From Hyphomicrobiaceae bacterium UBA7697 (lineage in GTDB: Bacteria; Pseudomonadota; Alphaproteobacteria; Rhizobiales; Methyloligellaceae): DNA of 64,000 nt. Shown here piece after piece: positions 33,564 to 42,345 of the stretch. The translations under genes were made by a program, and so were the position numbers. The notes under the pieces were generated by a model that saw only the letters and a list, made by a program, of their open reading frames with translations, had not been told where the DNA came from and searched no databases. The stretch lies in contig DLGJ01000003.1 in NCBI GenBank assembly GCA_002482645.1, forward strand, positions 1 to 64,000. Reading direction: 5' to 3'. How positions within the stretch are numbered: the first letter of the stretch is position 1; the number at the start of each line of letters is the position of its first letter.

Positions 33564-34661
33564 CTATTTGATGGCGGCGCCGTACGTGTCCGGTGCATAG
33601 GGCGCATCGGCATAGAGCTGCTGCGAGCCGAGACCGATATTCAGACGCAGCATTGTGCGCGACGCGAACAGATCCTCTTCGGTCAAACGCGTGTTGCCGC
33701 CGGGCCGCGCGTAGTCCAATTGAGGCACGGACGAGATGTACTCGTAGTCCGTCCAGAAGGACAGGCTTGCGCGGTCGGTGAGCTGCGCCCGCGTCTCCAA
33801 CGACACGGTGCCGATAAAGGCCAGTTCGTCGTTCGATTTCGACAGCCGCGTGGATGTCGCGGCCGGACCGCTAAACGCGCCGGTGTAATCCGTCTCCGCG
33901 TTGTAGAGCCCCGCCGTCGCGTTGATATAGGTCCGCAAGCCCAGACGATCGAGAATGCCTCCCTTGTTCTTGAAGGCGTTTCCCACAAGCGGAATGAAGC
34001 CGAAACTGTATTCGCCGCCGAAGCCGATATAGCCGCCGGTATAGGTCGTCTCCAGAGTTTCCTTATAGGTGAAGACGGTTCCCGCCGAGCTGTGCAGATG
34101 GCTGTCTTGATCGATGCCGCGAATGTCGAAGCCCGCAATGTAGTAGTCCATGCGGTATAGTTTGGGCTTGATCTCCCGTGGGGCTCCGGTGGCGAATTTC
34201 AGCTCGGCCTGGCCGCCCCAATAGTCGGCATCCTTGGTCGCCTTCGTGTTCAGCGTCGAGCTCAAGAACGTGTTGGCGCCGGTCGGATCGATCACGACGC
34301 ACGTGGCGCCGCCACCGTTACACTGCACGCGGCGATCGGTCTCGACATTCGAGTAGAAACCTTTGACGGCGCCGCTGACGAGGAAGTCGCCCCACATGCC
34401 GAAGGCGGTTTCAATTCCAGCGCCGGTCGAGGCGCCAATATCCCAAAAATCCTTCTCGATATTGTTCTGCCGATTGAGCTTGCCGAGGCCGCCGGTGCCG
34501 GTGAACTGAATTTCCGGAAGGGAGAGGAACTGGTATCCGCCGCCGGCCCAGATCCGGGTCTTGTCGATGGTGGTGGTCGCATATTCCTGCGCGGCCGCAG
34601 GTTGAACTGCGAATGCCATCACGGCCAGCGTTGCGCCGGTCAATGCCGAAAGCCTTACCAT
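33564..34661 (-). CDS. Outer-membrane beta-barrel protein (putative)
   Basis: A 365-residue secreted protein. The signal peptide LTGATLAVMAFAVQPAAAQE is cleaved after AAAQ or nearby. The rest is rich in Gly, Tyr and Thr in alternating patterns, for example YTGGYIGFGGEYSFGFIPLV and GLRTYINATAGLYNAETDY, as in a beta-barrel. Some cellulose-associated BcsS-like proteins of this order look similar, but the resemblance is too weak to name it. A Cys pair (CNGGGATC) probably forms a disulfide in a loop. The start at 34661 places the signal peptide first; the longer open frame upstream has no support. Confidence 0.7.
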   Translation of the reverse strand: MVRLSALTGATLAVMAFAVQPAAAQEYATTTIDKTRIWAGGGYQFLSLPEIQFTGTGGLGKLNRQNNIEKDFWDIGASTGAGIETAFGMWGDFLVSGAVKGFYSNVETDRRVQCNGGGATCVVIDPTGANTFLSSTLNTKATKDADYWGGQAELKFATGAPREIKPKLYRMDYYIAGFDIRGIDQDSHLHSSAGTVFTYKETLETTYTGGYIGFGGEYSFGFIPLVGNAFKNKGGILDRLGLRTYINATAGLYNAETDYTGAFSGPAATSTRLSKSNDELAFIGTVSLETRAQLTDRASLSFWTDYEYISSVPQLDYARPGGNTRLTEEDLFASRTMLRLNIGLGSQQLYADAPYAPDTYGAAIK

Positions 34662-34794
34662 CGATTTCCTAATCCCTCTCTTGCCTGTGGATAAGATAGC
34701 AGGCGAAGCGGATAAATTGACATGCCAACTGCCGGATTGTCTCGCGATTCTCAATGCTTGTGACAGATCAGACACAGGTCGCAAGGACGCTCGG

Positions 34795-35793
34795 TTAGGG
34801 CAAGAGTCCACGGCTTTTGGCCAGTTCCACGAGGTCGGTTTCGGGCCTCGCGCCGATATGGGAGATTGCTTCGGCGGCCGCGAGGCTGCCGAGCCGTCCG
34901 CAGGTCTCGAGGGGAAGCCTTCTTGCGAGGCCATAAAGGAAGCCCGCGGCGTAAAGATCGCCGGCCCCGGTGGCATCGACGACCTGAGAGACGGGATCGG
35001 CGGGAATTTCCGTGGCTTCTCCGTTGCTTACAATGAGCGATCCGGCCTCGGAACGGGTCAGGACGGCCATTTCGCAATCCTGCAATGCGGCGTCGGCGGC
35101 CTCGAGGAACGTGTTGGTCTCGTAGAGGGAGGTGATTTCCTTTTCGTTCGCGAAGACGATATCCGCGCCGTCCTTGACCAGGGCGCGGAAATCCTCCCGG
35201 TGCCGGTCCACGCAGAACGGATCGGAGAGGGACAGAGCCACCTTGGCCCCGGACTCCTTGGCAAGCCTTGCGGCCTCGTGAAAGGCGGACTTCGCGGCGT
35301 CCTTGTCGAAGAGATATCCTTCCAGATAGACGAACTTCGCCGCGCCGATCAGGTGAGGGTCGATATCCGCCGCGGTCAGATCGACGCTCGCGCCGAGGAA
35401 CGTGTTCATGGTGCGCTCGCCGTCGGGCGTCACCAGGATGAGGCAACGTGCTGTCGGCTCGCCGTCGACGGCCGGTTCCGTCGCGTACTCGATTCCCAAA
35501 GAGCGAATGTCGTGGCGGAAAATGCCGCCGAACTGGTCCGCGGCGACCCGGCCGATAAAGCCGCAGCTTGCGCCGAACGAGGCGAGGCCGGCGATCGAGT
35601 TGGCGACCGATCCGCCGGACCGTTCCGTGGCCGGACCCATCTCTTCGTAGAGTGAGGCAGCGTCGTCGGCATCGATCAGCCGCATGAATCCTTTGTCGAG
35701 GTCCCGCTTCGAGAGGAAGGCATCGTCGCAGCGCGCGATGATGTCCACGATGGCGTTACCAATGCCAACCACGTCGTAAGTCTTTGCAGCCAT
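34795..35793 (-). CDS. PfkB-family carbohydrate/adenosine kinase
   Basis: A 332-residue ribokinase-fold kinase. The N-terminus YDVVGIGNAIVDIIARCDD, the GGSVANSIAGLASFGASCG motif and the anion-hole signature DATGAGDLYAAGFLYGLA are complete, with the catalytic base Asp in GAGD. It is most like the adenosine kinase subgroup of alphaproteobacteria, which phosphorylates adenosine to AMP, but related PfkB enzymes with other sugars cannot be excluded. The start at 35793 (MAAKTYDVVG) was chosen because the conserved domain follows. It lies on the strand opposite to the EI24 gene. Confidence 0.9.
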   Translation of the reverse strand: MAAKTYDVVGIGNAIVDIIARCDDAFLSKRDLDKGFMRLIDADDAASLYEEMGPATERSGGSVANSIAGLASFGASCGFIGRVAADQFGGIFRHDIRSLGIEYATEPAVDGEPTARCLILVTPDGERTMNTFLGASVDLTAADIDPHLIGAAKFVYLEGYLFDKDAAKSAFHEAARLAKESGAKVALSLSDPFCVDRHREDFRALVKDGADIVFANEKEITSLYETNTFLEAADAALQDCEMAVLTRSEAGSLIVSNGEATEIPADPVSQVVDATGAGDLYAAGFLYGLARRLPLETCGRLGSLAAAEAISHIGARPETDLVELAKSRGLLP

Positions 35794-35898
35794 GTCCTCG
35801 TTAGGTCTCCCATTCAGAATTCGGCATTGCGGCGCGCCCGCTGGCATCGACACTCCGGCTCGCTATAGTCCCCGGGCAAACCGCAACGGGACAACGTC

Positions 35899-36627
35899 AT
35901 GCTCAAAGCGGCAGGTCAAGCCTTCCAAGAACTGTTCTCACCGCCATTCCGCGCGGTCATGGTCAAGTGCGTCGCATTCACGCTGGCGCTGCTCGCCGGA
36001 CTCATCGTCGCGGCCGAGTGGTCTTTCGCGCATTTCGTCTCCTGGCCGGACTGGATCGAGACGTCGATCCAGTGGCTCGGCGGCCTCGCGCTCGTTGCCG
36101 GCTCGATCTTTCTCATCCCGCCCGTCACGTCGCTGATAGCCGGTCTGTATCTCGACGACATCGCCGCGGTGGTCGAGCGGGAGAACTTCCCCAACGATCC
36201 GCCCGGCCGTGAACTTCCGACGGCCAAGTCGATCTGGCTCGCGATCCGGTTCTTCTTCGTGGTGCTTGCGGTGAATTTGCTCGCGCTGCTGTTGCTGCTC
36301 GTGCCGGGCGTCAATCTGATCGCGTTCTATGTGGGCAACGGCTATCTGCTGGGCCGCGAATATTTCGAGCTCGCCGCCATGCGCCATGTGAGCGAGGCGG
36401 AAGCCAAGCGCATTCGGAAGGCCAACAACGTGCCCGTTCTGCTGTGCGGGTTGGTGATCGCGGCTCTCGCTTCCGTGCCGATCTTGAATCTCCTGACGCC
36501 CCTGTTCGCGACGAGCTTCATGGTGCGGGTGTGGAAGCGGATCGCGGCGAAGCCGAATGGAGGTCTCCGGCGCGGCGGGTCCGGAGATCGCGTTCGCGAA
36601 GCCGCGACGCCCGCGGCCGGCCGTTAA
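35899..36627 (+). CDS. EI24 domain (CysZ-like) membrane protein
   Basis: A 242-residue integral membrane protein. Hydrophobic segments include VKCVAFTLALLAGLIVAAEW, LALVAGSIFLIPPVTSLIAG, FFFVVLAVNLLALLLLLVPG and PVLLCGLVIAALASVPILNL. The GVNLIAFYVGNGYLLGREYF stretch with its aromatic residues is characteristic of the EI24 family, which includes the sulfate transporter CysZ. No sulfate assimilation gene is adjacent, so the transported substrate is open. It overlaps the convergent nth gene by four bases. Confidence 0.85.
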   Translation: MLKAAGQAFQELFSPPFRAVMVKCVAFTLALLAGLIVAAEWSFAHFVSWPDWIETSIQWLGGLALVAGSIFLIPPVTSLIAGLYLDDIAAVVERENFPNDPPGRELPTAKSIWLAIRFFFVVLAVNLLALLLLLVPGVNLIAFYVGNGYLLGREYFELAAMRHVSEAEAKRIRKANNVPVLLCGLVIAALASVPILNLLTPLFATSFMVRVWKRIAAKPNGGLRRGGSGDRVREAATPAAGR

Positions 36628-37145
36628 GCCGGCGCGCCGGTTTTGGAATCGAACGCGCACAGATCGCGGATGCCGCAGCGCCAGCATTCGGGCTTGCGGG
36701 CCTTGCACACGTAACGCCCATGCAAGATGAGCCAATGATGAGCGTTGTGCTTGTACCGCTCTGGAATGACGCGGTCCAAGGTCTCCTCGACCATTAGCGG
36801 CGTCTTGCCCGGCGCGAGGCCGGTCCGGTTCGAGACACGGAAGATGTGCGTGTCGATGGCGATGGTCGGTTCGCCGAAGGCGACGTTGAGCACGACGTTG
36901 GCGGTCTTGCGTCCCACGCCCGGCAGGGCTTCCAGGTCCTCCCGGCATCGGGGCACCTTGCCGCCATGTTCGGCGACGAGCAGCGTGAAGGGATCGTCGT
37001 AATCCAACTCCGTCTTCGGGTCCGGGTCGTGCGCCTCGAAGCGGGCGAACATCTCGTCGATCTGCGCCCGGGTGAGTTTGGTGCCCGGGACCTTTCGGGG
37101 TTTCCGGCGTTCCGGCCGGTCGCCCGCCTTTGCTCGTGCCGCCAC
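36624..37145 (-). CDS. nth: Endonuclease III with a large internal deletion
   Basis: A 173-residue protein that aligns to alphaproteobacterial endonuclease III at both ends but lacks a central block. After DDPFTLLVA (residue 58) the sequence jumps to EHGGKVPRCREDLEALPGVG, so about 60-65 residues are missing, including the segment that normally holds the SAQATD motif and a DNA-contacting helical region. What remains is intact: the HhH motif LPGVGRKTANVVL with the catalytic Lys at 80, the catalytic Asp at 98 in IDTHIFR, and the four 4Fe-4S cysteines at 147, 154, 157 and 163 (Cx6Cx2Cx5C). The frame is preserved at the junction (36969-36974). It may be an inactive or minimal glycosylase, or an assembly error. 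The GTG start at 37145 is a judgement. Confidence 0.75.
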   Translation of the reverse strand: MAARAKAGDRPERRKPRKVPGTKLTRAQIDEMFARFEAHDPDPKTELDYDDPFTLLVAEHGGKVPRCREDLEALPGVGRKTANVVLNVAFGEPTIAIDTHIFRVSNRTGLAPGKTPLMVEETLDRVIPERYKHNAHHWLILHGRYVCKARKPECWRCGIRDLCAFDSKTGAPA

Positions 37146-37187
37146 TTGCGCTTTTCCACATTCCCCAACTGTATTAGTTTTCACGCT

Positions 37188-37706
37188 ATGACAGAGACGC
37201 TCGCCCCGCCGCAAGGCCCCAACGGCAAGGAGCCGCCATTTCGCGCCGTACTGACGCCGCACCGCTCGCTCGGGCCGCGGGGATTCGTGATCTTCATGCT
37301 GGCCGTCAGCGCGGTCTCGTTCGGCACGGGACTGATGTTCTTCCTGATGGGCGCCTGGCCGGTCATGGGCTTCATGGGCCTCGACGTGCTTCTCATCTAC
37401 CTGGCGTTCCGGATCAATTTCCGCGCCTTGCGCCTCTATGAGACCGTCGATCTTACGCCGGAAGCTCTGACCGTCACGCGCGTCGCGCCCGACGGAAAGG
37501 AACAGTCCTGGCGCTTCAATCCTTATTGGGTGCGCGTGAGCGTGGACGAGCGGGTCGGCCGTTCGTCGGTGCTGTCGCTGGCCAGCCACGGAAAGCGGCT
37601 CGTCTTCGGGGCCTTCCTAACGGACCCGGAGCGGGAGGATTTCGCCGCCGCGCTGAGGGACGCACTGCGCCGGTCCGGCGCGCCGGAGGGATCAGCACTC
37701 GCCTAA
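37188..37706 (+). CDS. DUF2244 membrane protein
   Basis: A 172-residue protein of the DUF2244 family. The N-terminal part has the motif FRAVLTPHRSLGPRGFVIFM, then two hydrophobic segments, VIFMLAVSAVSFGTGLMFF and WPVMGFMGLDVLLIYLAF. The C-terminal half (LTPEALTVTRVAPDG, RFNPYWVRVSVDE, LVFGAFLTDPERE) is soluble. The function is unknown; in other proteobacteria these genes lie near nth or respiratory genes. It is divergent from nth with a 42-base gap. Confidence 0.88.
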   Translation: MTETLAPPQGPNGKEPPFRAVLTPHRSLGPRGFVIFMLAVSAVSFGTGLMFFLMGAWPVMGFMGLDVLLIYLAFRINFRALRLYETVDLTPEALTVTRVAPDGKEQSWRFNPYWVRVSVDERVGRSSVLSLASHGKRLVFGAFLTDPEREDFAAALRDALRRSGAPEGSALA

Positions 37707-37708
37707 GC

Positions 37709-38362
37709 CTAGGCCGCGAGACTGCGCTTCTCGCTCAGGGTGCCGTCCGCCATGACGCGGTAGACGACCGGTGTCGCGGTCGCGAGGGAGTAGTGCTGCA
37801 CTTCCTCCGGCGTCAGCTTGTCGATCTCCATGATCAGCGATCGCAGCGAGTTGCCGTGGGCGACGACGATCACGTTCTTGCCCGCTTTCAGCTCCGGAAG
37901 TATCCAGCGGTCGAAGAAGGGGCAGACCCGTGCGGCCGTGTCCTTGAGCGATTCGCCGCCGGGCGGCGCCACGTCGTAGGAGCGCTGCCAGATATGCACC
38001 TTGTCGGCGCCGAAACGCTTCCGCGCCTCTTCCTTGTTGATGCCGACGAGATCGCCGTAGTCGCGCTCGTTGAGGGCGGCGGCCTTGATGATCGGGAGCT
38101 TTCCCTGCCCGACTTCCCCGAGAATGATGTCGAGCGTGTTGTGCGCCCGCTTCAGCGTGGAGGCAAAGGCACTGTTGAAGATCAACCCTTCTTCCTTGAG
38201 CCTTTGACCCGCCCGGTGGGCCTCGGAGACCCCTTCCTCGCTGAGTCCGACATCCTTCCAGCCGGTGAACATGTTCAGCCGGTTCCACTCGCTTTGGCCA
38301 TGGCGGACCAAAACAAGAACATTGTTCGGATCGTGCGGTCTATCGCTTGTTTTTTTAAGCAT
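37709..38362 (-). CDS. gpmA: 2,3-bisphosphoglycerate-dependent phosphoglycerate mutase
   Basis: A 217-residue histidine phosphatase-fold enzyme. The phosphohistidine motif is LVLVRHGQSEWNRLNMFTGW, followed by ALNERDYGDLVGINKEEARK. The second catalytic His is in VIVVAHGNSLRSL. It interconverts 3- and 2-phosphoglycerate in glycolysis and gluconeogenesis. The start at 38362 gives MLKKTSDRPHDP; an upstream ATG at 38386 would add eight residues. It converges with the DUF2244 gene by a 2-base gap. Confidence 0.96.
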   Translation of the reverse strand: MLKKTSDRPHDPNNVLVLVRHGQSEWNRLNMFTGWKDVGLSEEGVSEAHRAGQRLKEEGLIFNSAFASTLKRAHNTLDIILGEVGQGKLPIIKAAALNERDYGDLVGINKEEARKRFGADKVHIWQRSYDVAPPGGESLKDTAARVCPFFDRWILPELKAGKNVIVVAHGNSLRSLIMEIDKLTPEEVQHYSLATATPVVYRVMADGTLSEKRSLAA

Positions 38363-38502
38363 GTCCCCTGAACGACACCCTGTCATCGTTTGCTTTGCTC
38401 GCCCCGCGGCACCTTCTGGCCGCTTATTCGCCGGCGACTATACTCCCGCGAGGCTAAGAGCCAAGTTCACTATTGCGTCCCATTTGGGTGACTTTTTGGC
38501 TG

Positions 38503-38521
38503 TAAGGGAAACAGTCCCTTA
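38503..38521. other. Stem-loop upstream of gpmA
   Basis: TAAGGGA (38503-38509), a 5-base loop and TCCCTTA (38515-38521) form a perfect 7-bp stem in the 206-base spacer between dapB and gpmA, which are on the same strand. No T run follows on either strand, so it is a weak terminator at most. The spacer probably contains the gpmA promoter; I see no other gene there. Confidence 0.35.
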
Positions 38522-38568
38522 GTGTTCACGCCCTGCCGGCACCCCGCAATCGCAATACCGCCGCGCTG

Positions 38569-39375
38569 TTACAATCCGAGCACGTCCGCCATGGCATAGA
38601 GCCCAGGCGGGCGCCCCTTGGCCCACAGTGCCGCGCGGACCGCGCCGCGGGCGAAAATGCCGCGGTCCGAGGCGATATGCGCCAATTCGAAACGCTCCCC
38701 CGGCCCGGCGAAGATCACGCGGTGTTCGCCCACGACGTCGCCGCCGCGTAGCGCGGCAAAACCGATATCGCCTTCGCGCCGGGGACCGGTGTCGCCGTCT
38801 CGTGTCCTGACGGCTTTCTCGGCGAGAGCCACGGCGCGCCCTTGCGCCGCGGCCTCTCCCAGCATGAGGGCCGTGCCGGACGGCGCGTCGCGCTTGTGGC
38901 GATGGTGCATCTCCACGATCTCGATATCGAACTCCGGACCTAGAATCCCGGCGACACGCTTGGTCAGCGCGGCCATGAGATTGACGCCCATGCTCATATT
39001 GCCGGCTTTGACAATCGTGGCATGCCGTGCGGCGGCATCCAGGGCGGCGAGCTGCGCGTCCGTGAAACCGGTCGTGCCGATCACGTGTACGATGCGGGCC
39101 TGCGCCGAGAGCTCCGCGAACCGTATGGTCGCCTTGGGCAAGGTGAAATCCAAGACGCCTTCCACATGAGCGAACAGCGTATGGGCATCGTCCGTAATCG
39201 GAACGCCGATCGTGCCCAGCCCGGCGACCTCGCCCATATCCCGGCCGATCGCGGGCGAGCCTTCGTGCTCCAGGCCTCCGGCGATGTCGCAGCCCGGCGT
39301 CTCGTGCAGCGCCCGGGTCAGAGCCTGACCCATGCGTCCCGCAGCGCCGAGAACCGCGATCCTCATGTCACTCAT
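38569..39375 (-). CDS. dapB: 4-hydroxy-tetrahydrodipicolinate reductase
   Basis: A 268-residue NAD(P)-dependent enzyme of lysine and diaminopimelate synthesis. The nucleotide-binding loop is AVLGAAGRMGQALTRAL, and the active-site motif is EMHHRHKRDAPSGTALML, with the catalytic His and Lys. NMSMGVNLMAAL is also conserved. The start at 39375 (MSDMRIAVLG) was chosen over 39405; a third ATG at 39366 is possible. It runs in the same direction as gpmA and diverges from the secreted protein at 39526. Confidence 0.96.
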   Translation of the reverse strand: MSDMRIAVLGAAGRMGQALTRALHETPGCDIAGGLEHEGSPAIGRDMGEVAGLGTIGVPITDDAHTLFAHVEGVLDFTLPKATIRFAELSAQARIVHVIGTTGFTDAQLAALDAAARHATIVKAGNMSMGVNLMAALTKRVAGILGPEFDIEIVEMHHRHKRDAPSGTALMLGEAAAQGRAVALAEKAVRTRDGDTGPRREGDIGFAALRGGDVVGEHRVIFAGPGERFELAHIASDRGIFARGAVRAALWAKGRPPGLYAMADVLGL

Positions 39376-39525
39376 CGTGCTTGGCGCCCCTGATGTTTTC
39401 GTCACCGCACCGTGATAGGAACGGGCGGCCGCGAATTTACCCGGGCGCCGTTGTAGGACGCCGTGCGGCCGCTCACAAGTCTCTCAACGATTTGAAGACA
39501 CAGGACTAAAGTAGGGGCGGCCGGA

Positions 39526-40092
39526 ATGACGCAGCCGAGAACCGGAGTCTTAGGGGCGTTTCTGTGGGCGGCCTCGATGCTGCCGGCGCCGGCGGCCGCC
39601 GCCGGAACCATCGAAAGCACCTACACGCCCCTCGATCTCGACACATGCGAGATCGCCGCCGCGCCGGAGGCGCCCGAAGACGGCGCCGTCTTCCGCTGCG
39701 AGGGTTTGCACGGAATGGATGTCCGGGTCGCCGAAGGCGATCTGCGCATGTTTGTGTCCTACGGCCCAAGCGCGGAACGGCAGACCGTGGCGAACCAGAC
39801 GATCCCGGTCTTCAACACGATCGGCAAGACGCTGGAGTGGCGGCTCGACGATGGCGCGCCCTTTGCCACCATCTTGCGATACCGTTGGGACTCGGACAAC
39901 GGCGAAGGCTCGACGCTGGTGGTGACGAAGATCGGCGCCACGGATGCCTGCCACGTCGCCTATGTGCAGGCGACTGGAAACGCGACGGCGAATGCCTTGG
40001 CACGCGAAATCGCGGATGGACAAGCGCGCGGCTTTTCCTGCGGGCGCGACAAGCCACGGACCTACGGCGCCGACGGAAAGCAGATCGATTGA
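39526..40092 (+). CDS. Conserved secreted protein of unknown function
   Basis: A 188-residue protein. The N-terminus GVLGAFLWAASMLPAPAAAA is a signal peptide with a likely cleavage at AAAAG. The mature part has four cysteines (DTCEIA, FRCEG, DACHV, FSCGRD), which may form two disulfides in the periplasm. I do not recognise a family. The repeated pattern of an acidic N-terminal portion and a GDLRMFVSYG core suggests a compact beta-rich domain. It is divergent from dapB and convergent with the GGDEF-EAL gene. Confidence 0.75.
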   Translation: MTQPRTGVLGAFLWAASMLPAPAAAAGTIESTYTPLDLDTCEIAAAPEAPEDGAVFRCEGLHGMDVRVAEGDLRMFVSYGPSAERQTVANQTIPVFNTIGKTLEWRLDDGAPFATILRYRWDSDNGEGSTLVVTKIGATDACHVAYVQATGNATANALAREIADGQARGFSCGRDKPRTYGADGKQID

Positions 40093-40144
40093 TCCGGACC
40101 CGGCGCACCGGTCTTGCGATGGGCAGTGGCCTGTCCAGGCGGCT

Positions 40145-42241
40145 CTAGGCGACGAGCGCGGTGTCCAGAGCCTTCTCCTCCTCGGAGTTCATGGCCGCTT
40201 CGGCTTCCGGGCGGCCGTAAGAGTACCCTTGATAGTATCCTTGCACCTGATCGCAGCCCCAGCGTTTCAGCAGGGCCGCCTGACCTTCGGTTTCGACGCC
40301 TTCGGCCGTGATCGTCACGTGTAGCGATTGACCCAGGCCGACGATACTCGACACGATGGCGCTCGTTTGCGGGTTGGTTCCGAGCGTGTCGATGAAGGAA
40401 CGATCGATCTTGATTTTCTTCACCGGGAATCGGGTCAAGTAGGACAGGCTCGAATAGCCGGTGCCGAAATCGTCCATGGCGATCGACACGCCAAGCTGAT
40501 CCAGTTTGGTCAGGGTTTCGATCACGGACTCGGTGTTCTGAAGGATCGTGCCTTCGGTGATCTCGAGTTCGAGGCGCTGCGGTTCGAGGCCGGTCTCGGC
40601 GAGCACGCGCCGCACCAGGCTGAAGACGTCCTGGGTCTTGAATTGGGCCGACGAAAGGTTGACGGCGAGCCGGATCTCCGGCGCCCAGCTCAACGCATAG
40701 GTGCAGGCGGTCGTCAAAACCCATTCGCTCAAGGGCACGATCAGACCCGTCTCCTCGGCGATCGGCAGGAACGTCGACGGGAGAATTTCGCCCTCGGTTG
40801 GATGCCACCAGCGGACCAGTGCCTCGTAGCCCGAAAGGCCGCCGTCGCTGAGCCCGAATTGGGGCTGGTAGTCGAGATAGAGCTGATTCTTGCGGATGGC
40901 GTTGCGCAGGTCGGTCTCCAGGCGGCGGCGCTTTTGAAGCGCGGCGTCCATGGCGGGCTCGAAGAACCGGAATGTGCTGCGCCCGTCTTGCTTGGCGCGA
41001 TAGAGCGCAAGATCGGCGTGTTTCATGAGCACGTCGCTCGGCTGGCCGCAGAGCGGGCCGAGCGCGATCCCGACACTGGCCGACGTCGTGACCTCGTGAC
41101 CGTTCACGTTGTACGGCGCGCTGAGTGCCGTGCAAATGCGGCGGGCCAGGCGCATGGCGTCTTCGGGCGCGGCGATATTTTCGGCGACCACGGCGAACTC
41201 GTCTCCGCCCATACGGCCCACGACATCGCTGTCACGAACGTTTTCCTTCAACCGTGCCGCGACCTCCTCGAGGAGAGCGTCGCCGGTGGCATGGCCGAGC
41301 GTATCGTTCACGTGTTTGAAGCGGTCCAGATCGAGACCGAAAACGGCCATCGTGGTGTCGTGGCGGCGCGCGCGCACAAGCGCGTGTTCGAGGTGCCGAT
41401 GAAACTGCAGACGATTCGGCAAACCCGTGAGAGAATCGTGCATGGCGAGATAGCGAATCTTGTCCTCGGCCTGCCAGCGCTCGCGGATGCGGCGCGAGGC
41501 AATGGCGGCCGGTACCGTGAAGCCCATGATGATGAGGAGGCAGGTCGTCACCGTCACGACCGCGAGCGCGAGATTGGTCAGCCAGGCCGCCGCGCTCTGA
41601 TCGACATCGAACGCGTAAACGCGCGCGACTTTGCCATCTCGGGTTACCGGGACGAAGGCCAAGCTCTTGCGTCCTTCGCCGGGCAAGGCGGCGACCGTGA
41701 CATGCTGCCGGGTTACGGCTTCGGCAAAGGCGCTTTTGGCGCTTTGCGGGCTTAGAATGCGGGATACGGTATCGGGCGTGAATCCGCGGCCCGTGGCGAG
41801 GAGCTGGCCGCTTGGATCGAGAACGGCGAAGCCGCCCATCCTGCTCACGTGTTCGTCGCCGGCGCCGCCGGGAATCGTCGCGGCCAAGCCTTCCGTCAGC
41901 CAGTTCGGCCGGTTCGCGAGGACCTTGCGATTGTCGCCGGAGGAGGCTTTGGCATCGTCCGGGGTGTGCGCCGCCGCGTCACCGAACTGCTTTTGTAGGA
42001 TTGTGGGCTCCAGCAGATGAATGCCGCCGCTGACGGATCCCTCCGCCGCCGCGCTCAGAACCCGGCGCAGGGTCTTGTCGGTCTCGGCGCTCCAGACTTG
42101 CGCGGCATTGCCAGCTTCGACTTCCAGAGCGTAGTTGATCGTGGAACGGCCCGACAGAACGGCGGCAACCACAGTGAACAAGCCCAAGACCACCAAACCG
42201 AGCATGATCCAGCGGTCACGCGTGTCGAACTCTGACATCAA
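40145..42241 (-). CDS. Membrane GGDEF-EAL protein (diguanylate cyclase/phosphodiesterase)
   Basis: A 698-residue protein. A first membrane helix (WIMLGLVVLGLFTVVAAVLS) and a second near residue 225 (LALAVVTVTTCLLIIMGFTV) enclose a periplasmic sensor domain of about 180 residues. The GGDEF domain has the active GRMGGDEFAVVAE, and RDSD exactly five residues before GGDEF is an intact inhibitory site. The EAL domain has YEALVRWW, LAVNLSSAQF, LELEITEGTI, DDFGTGYSSLSYL, KIDRSFI and AEGVET, so all phosphodiesterase residues appear present. It probably makes and breaks cyclic di-GMP. The start may be 42238. No c-di-GMP effector lies beside it. Confidence 0.93.
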   Translation of the reverse strand: MMSEFDTRDRWIMLGLVVLGLFTVVAAVLSGRSTINYALEVEAGNAAQVWSAETDKTLRRVLSAAAEGSVSGGIHLLEPTILQKQFGDAAAHTPDDAKASSGDNRKVLANRPNWLTEGLAATIPGGAGDEHVSRMGGFAVLDPSGQLLATGRGFTPDTVSRILSPQSAKSAFAEAVTRQHVTVAALPGEGRKSLAFVPVTRDGKVARVYAFDVDQSAAAWLTNLALAVVTVTTCLLIIMGFTVPAAIASRRIRERWQAEDKIRYLAMHDSLTGLPNRLQFHRHLEHALVRARRHDTTMAVFGLDLDRFKHVNDTLGHATGDALLEEVAARLKENVRDSDVVGRMGGDEFAVVAENIAAPEDAMRLARRICTALSAPYNVNGHEVTTSASVGIALGPLCGQPSDVLMKHADLALYRAKQDGRSTFRFFEPAMDAALQKRRRLETDLRNAIRKNQLYLDYQPQFGLSDGGLSGYEALVRWWHPTEGEILPSTFLPIAEETGLIVPLSEWVLTTACTYALSWAPEIRLAVNLSSAQFKTQDVFSLVRRVLAETGLEPQRLELEITEGTILQNTESVIETLTKLDQLGVSIAMDDFGTGYSSLSYLTRFPVKKIKIDRSFIDTLGTNPQTSAIVSSIVGLGQSLHVTITAEGVETEGQAALLKRWGCDQVQGYYQGYSYGRPEAEAAMNSEEEKALDTALVA

Positions 42242-42345
42242 TTCCGTTCCTACCGTCTCCTCGCCAACGGGTCACGATAGGCGTTCGGTCGTTAAGGCCG
42301 GCCGAATGCATACGGTTAATTGGTACTAAATCTGTCGGAATCCGC

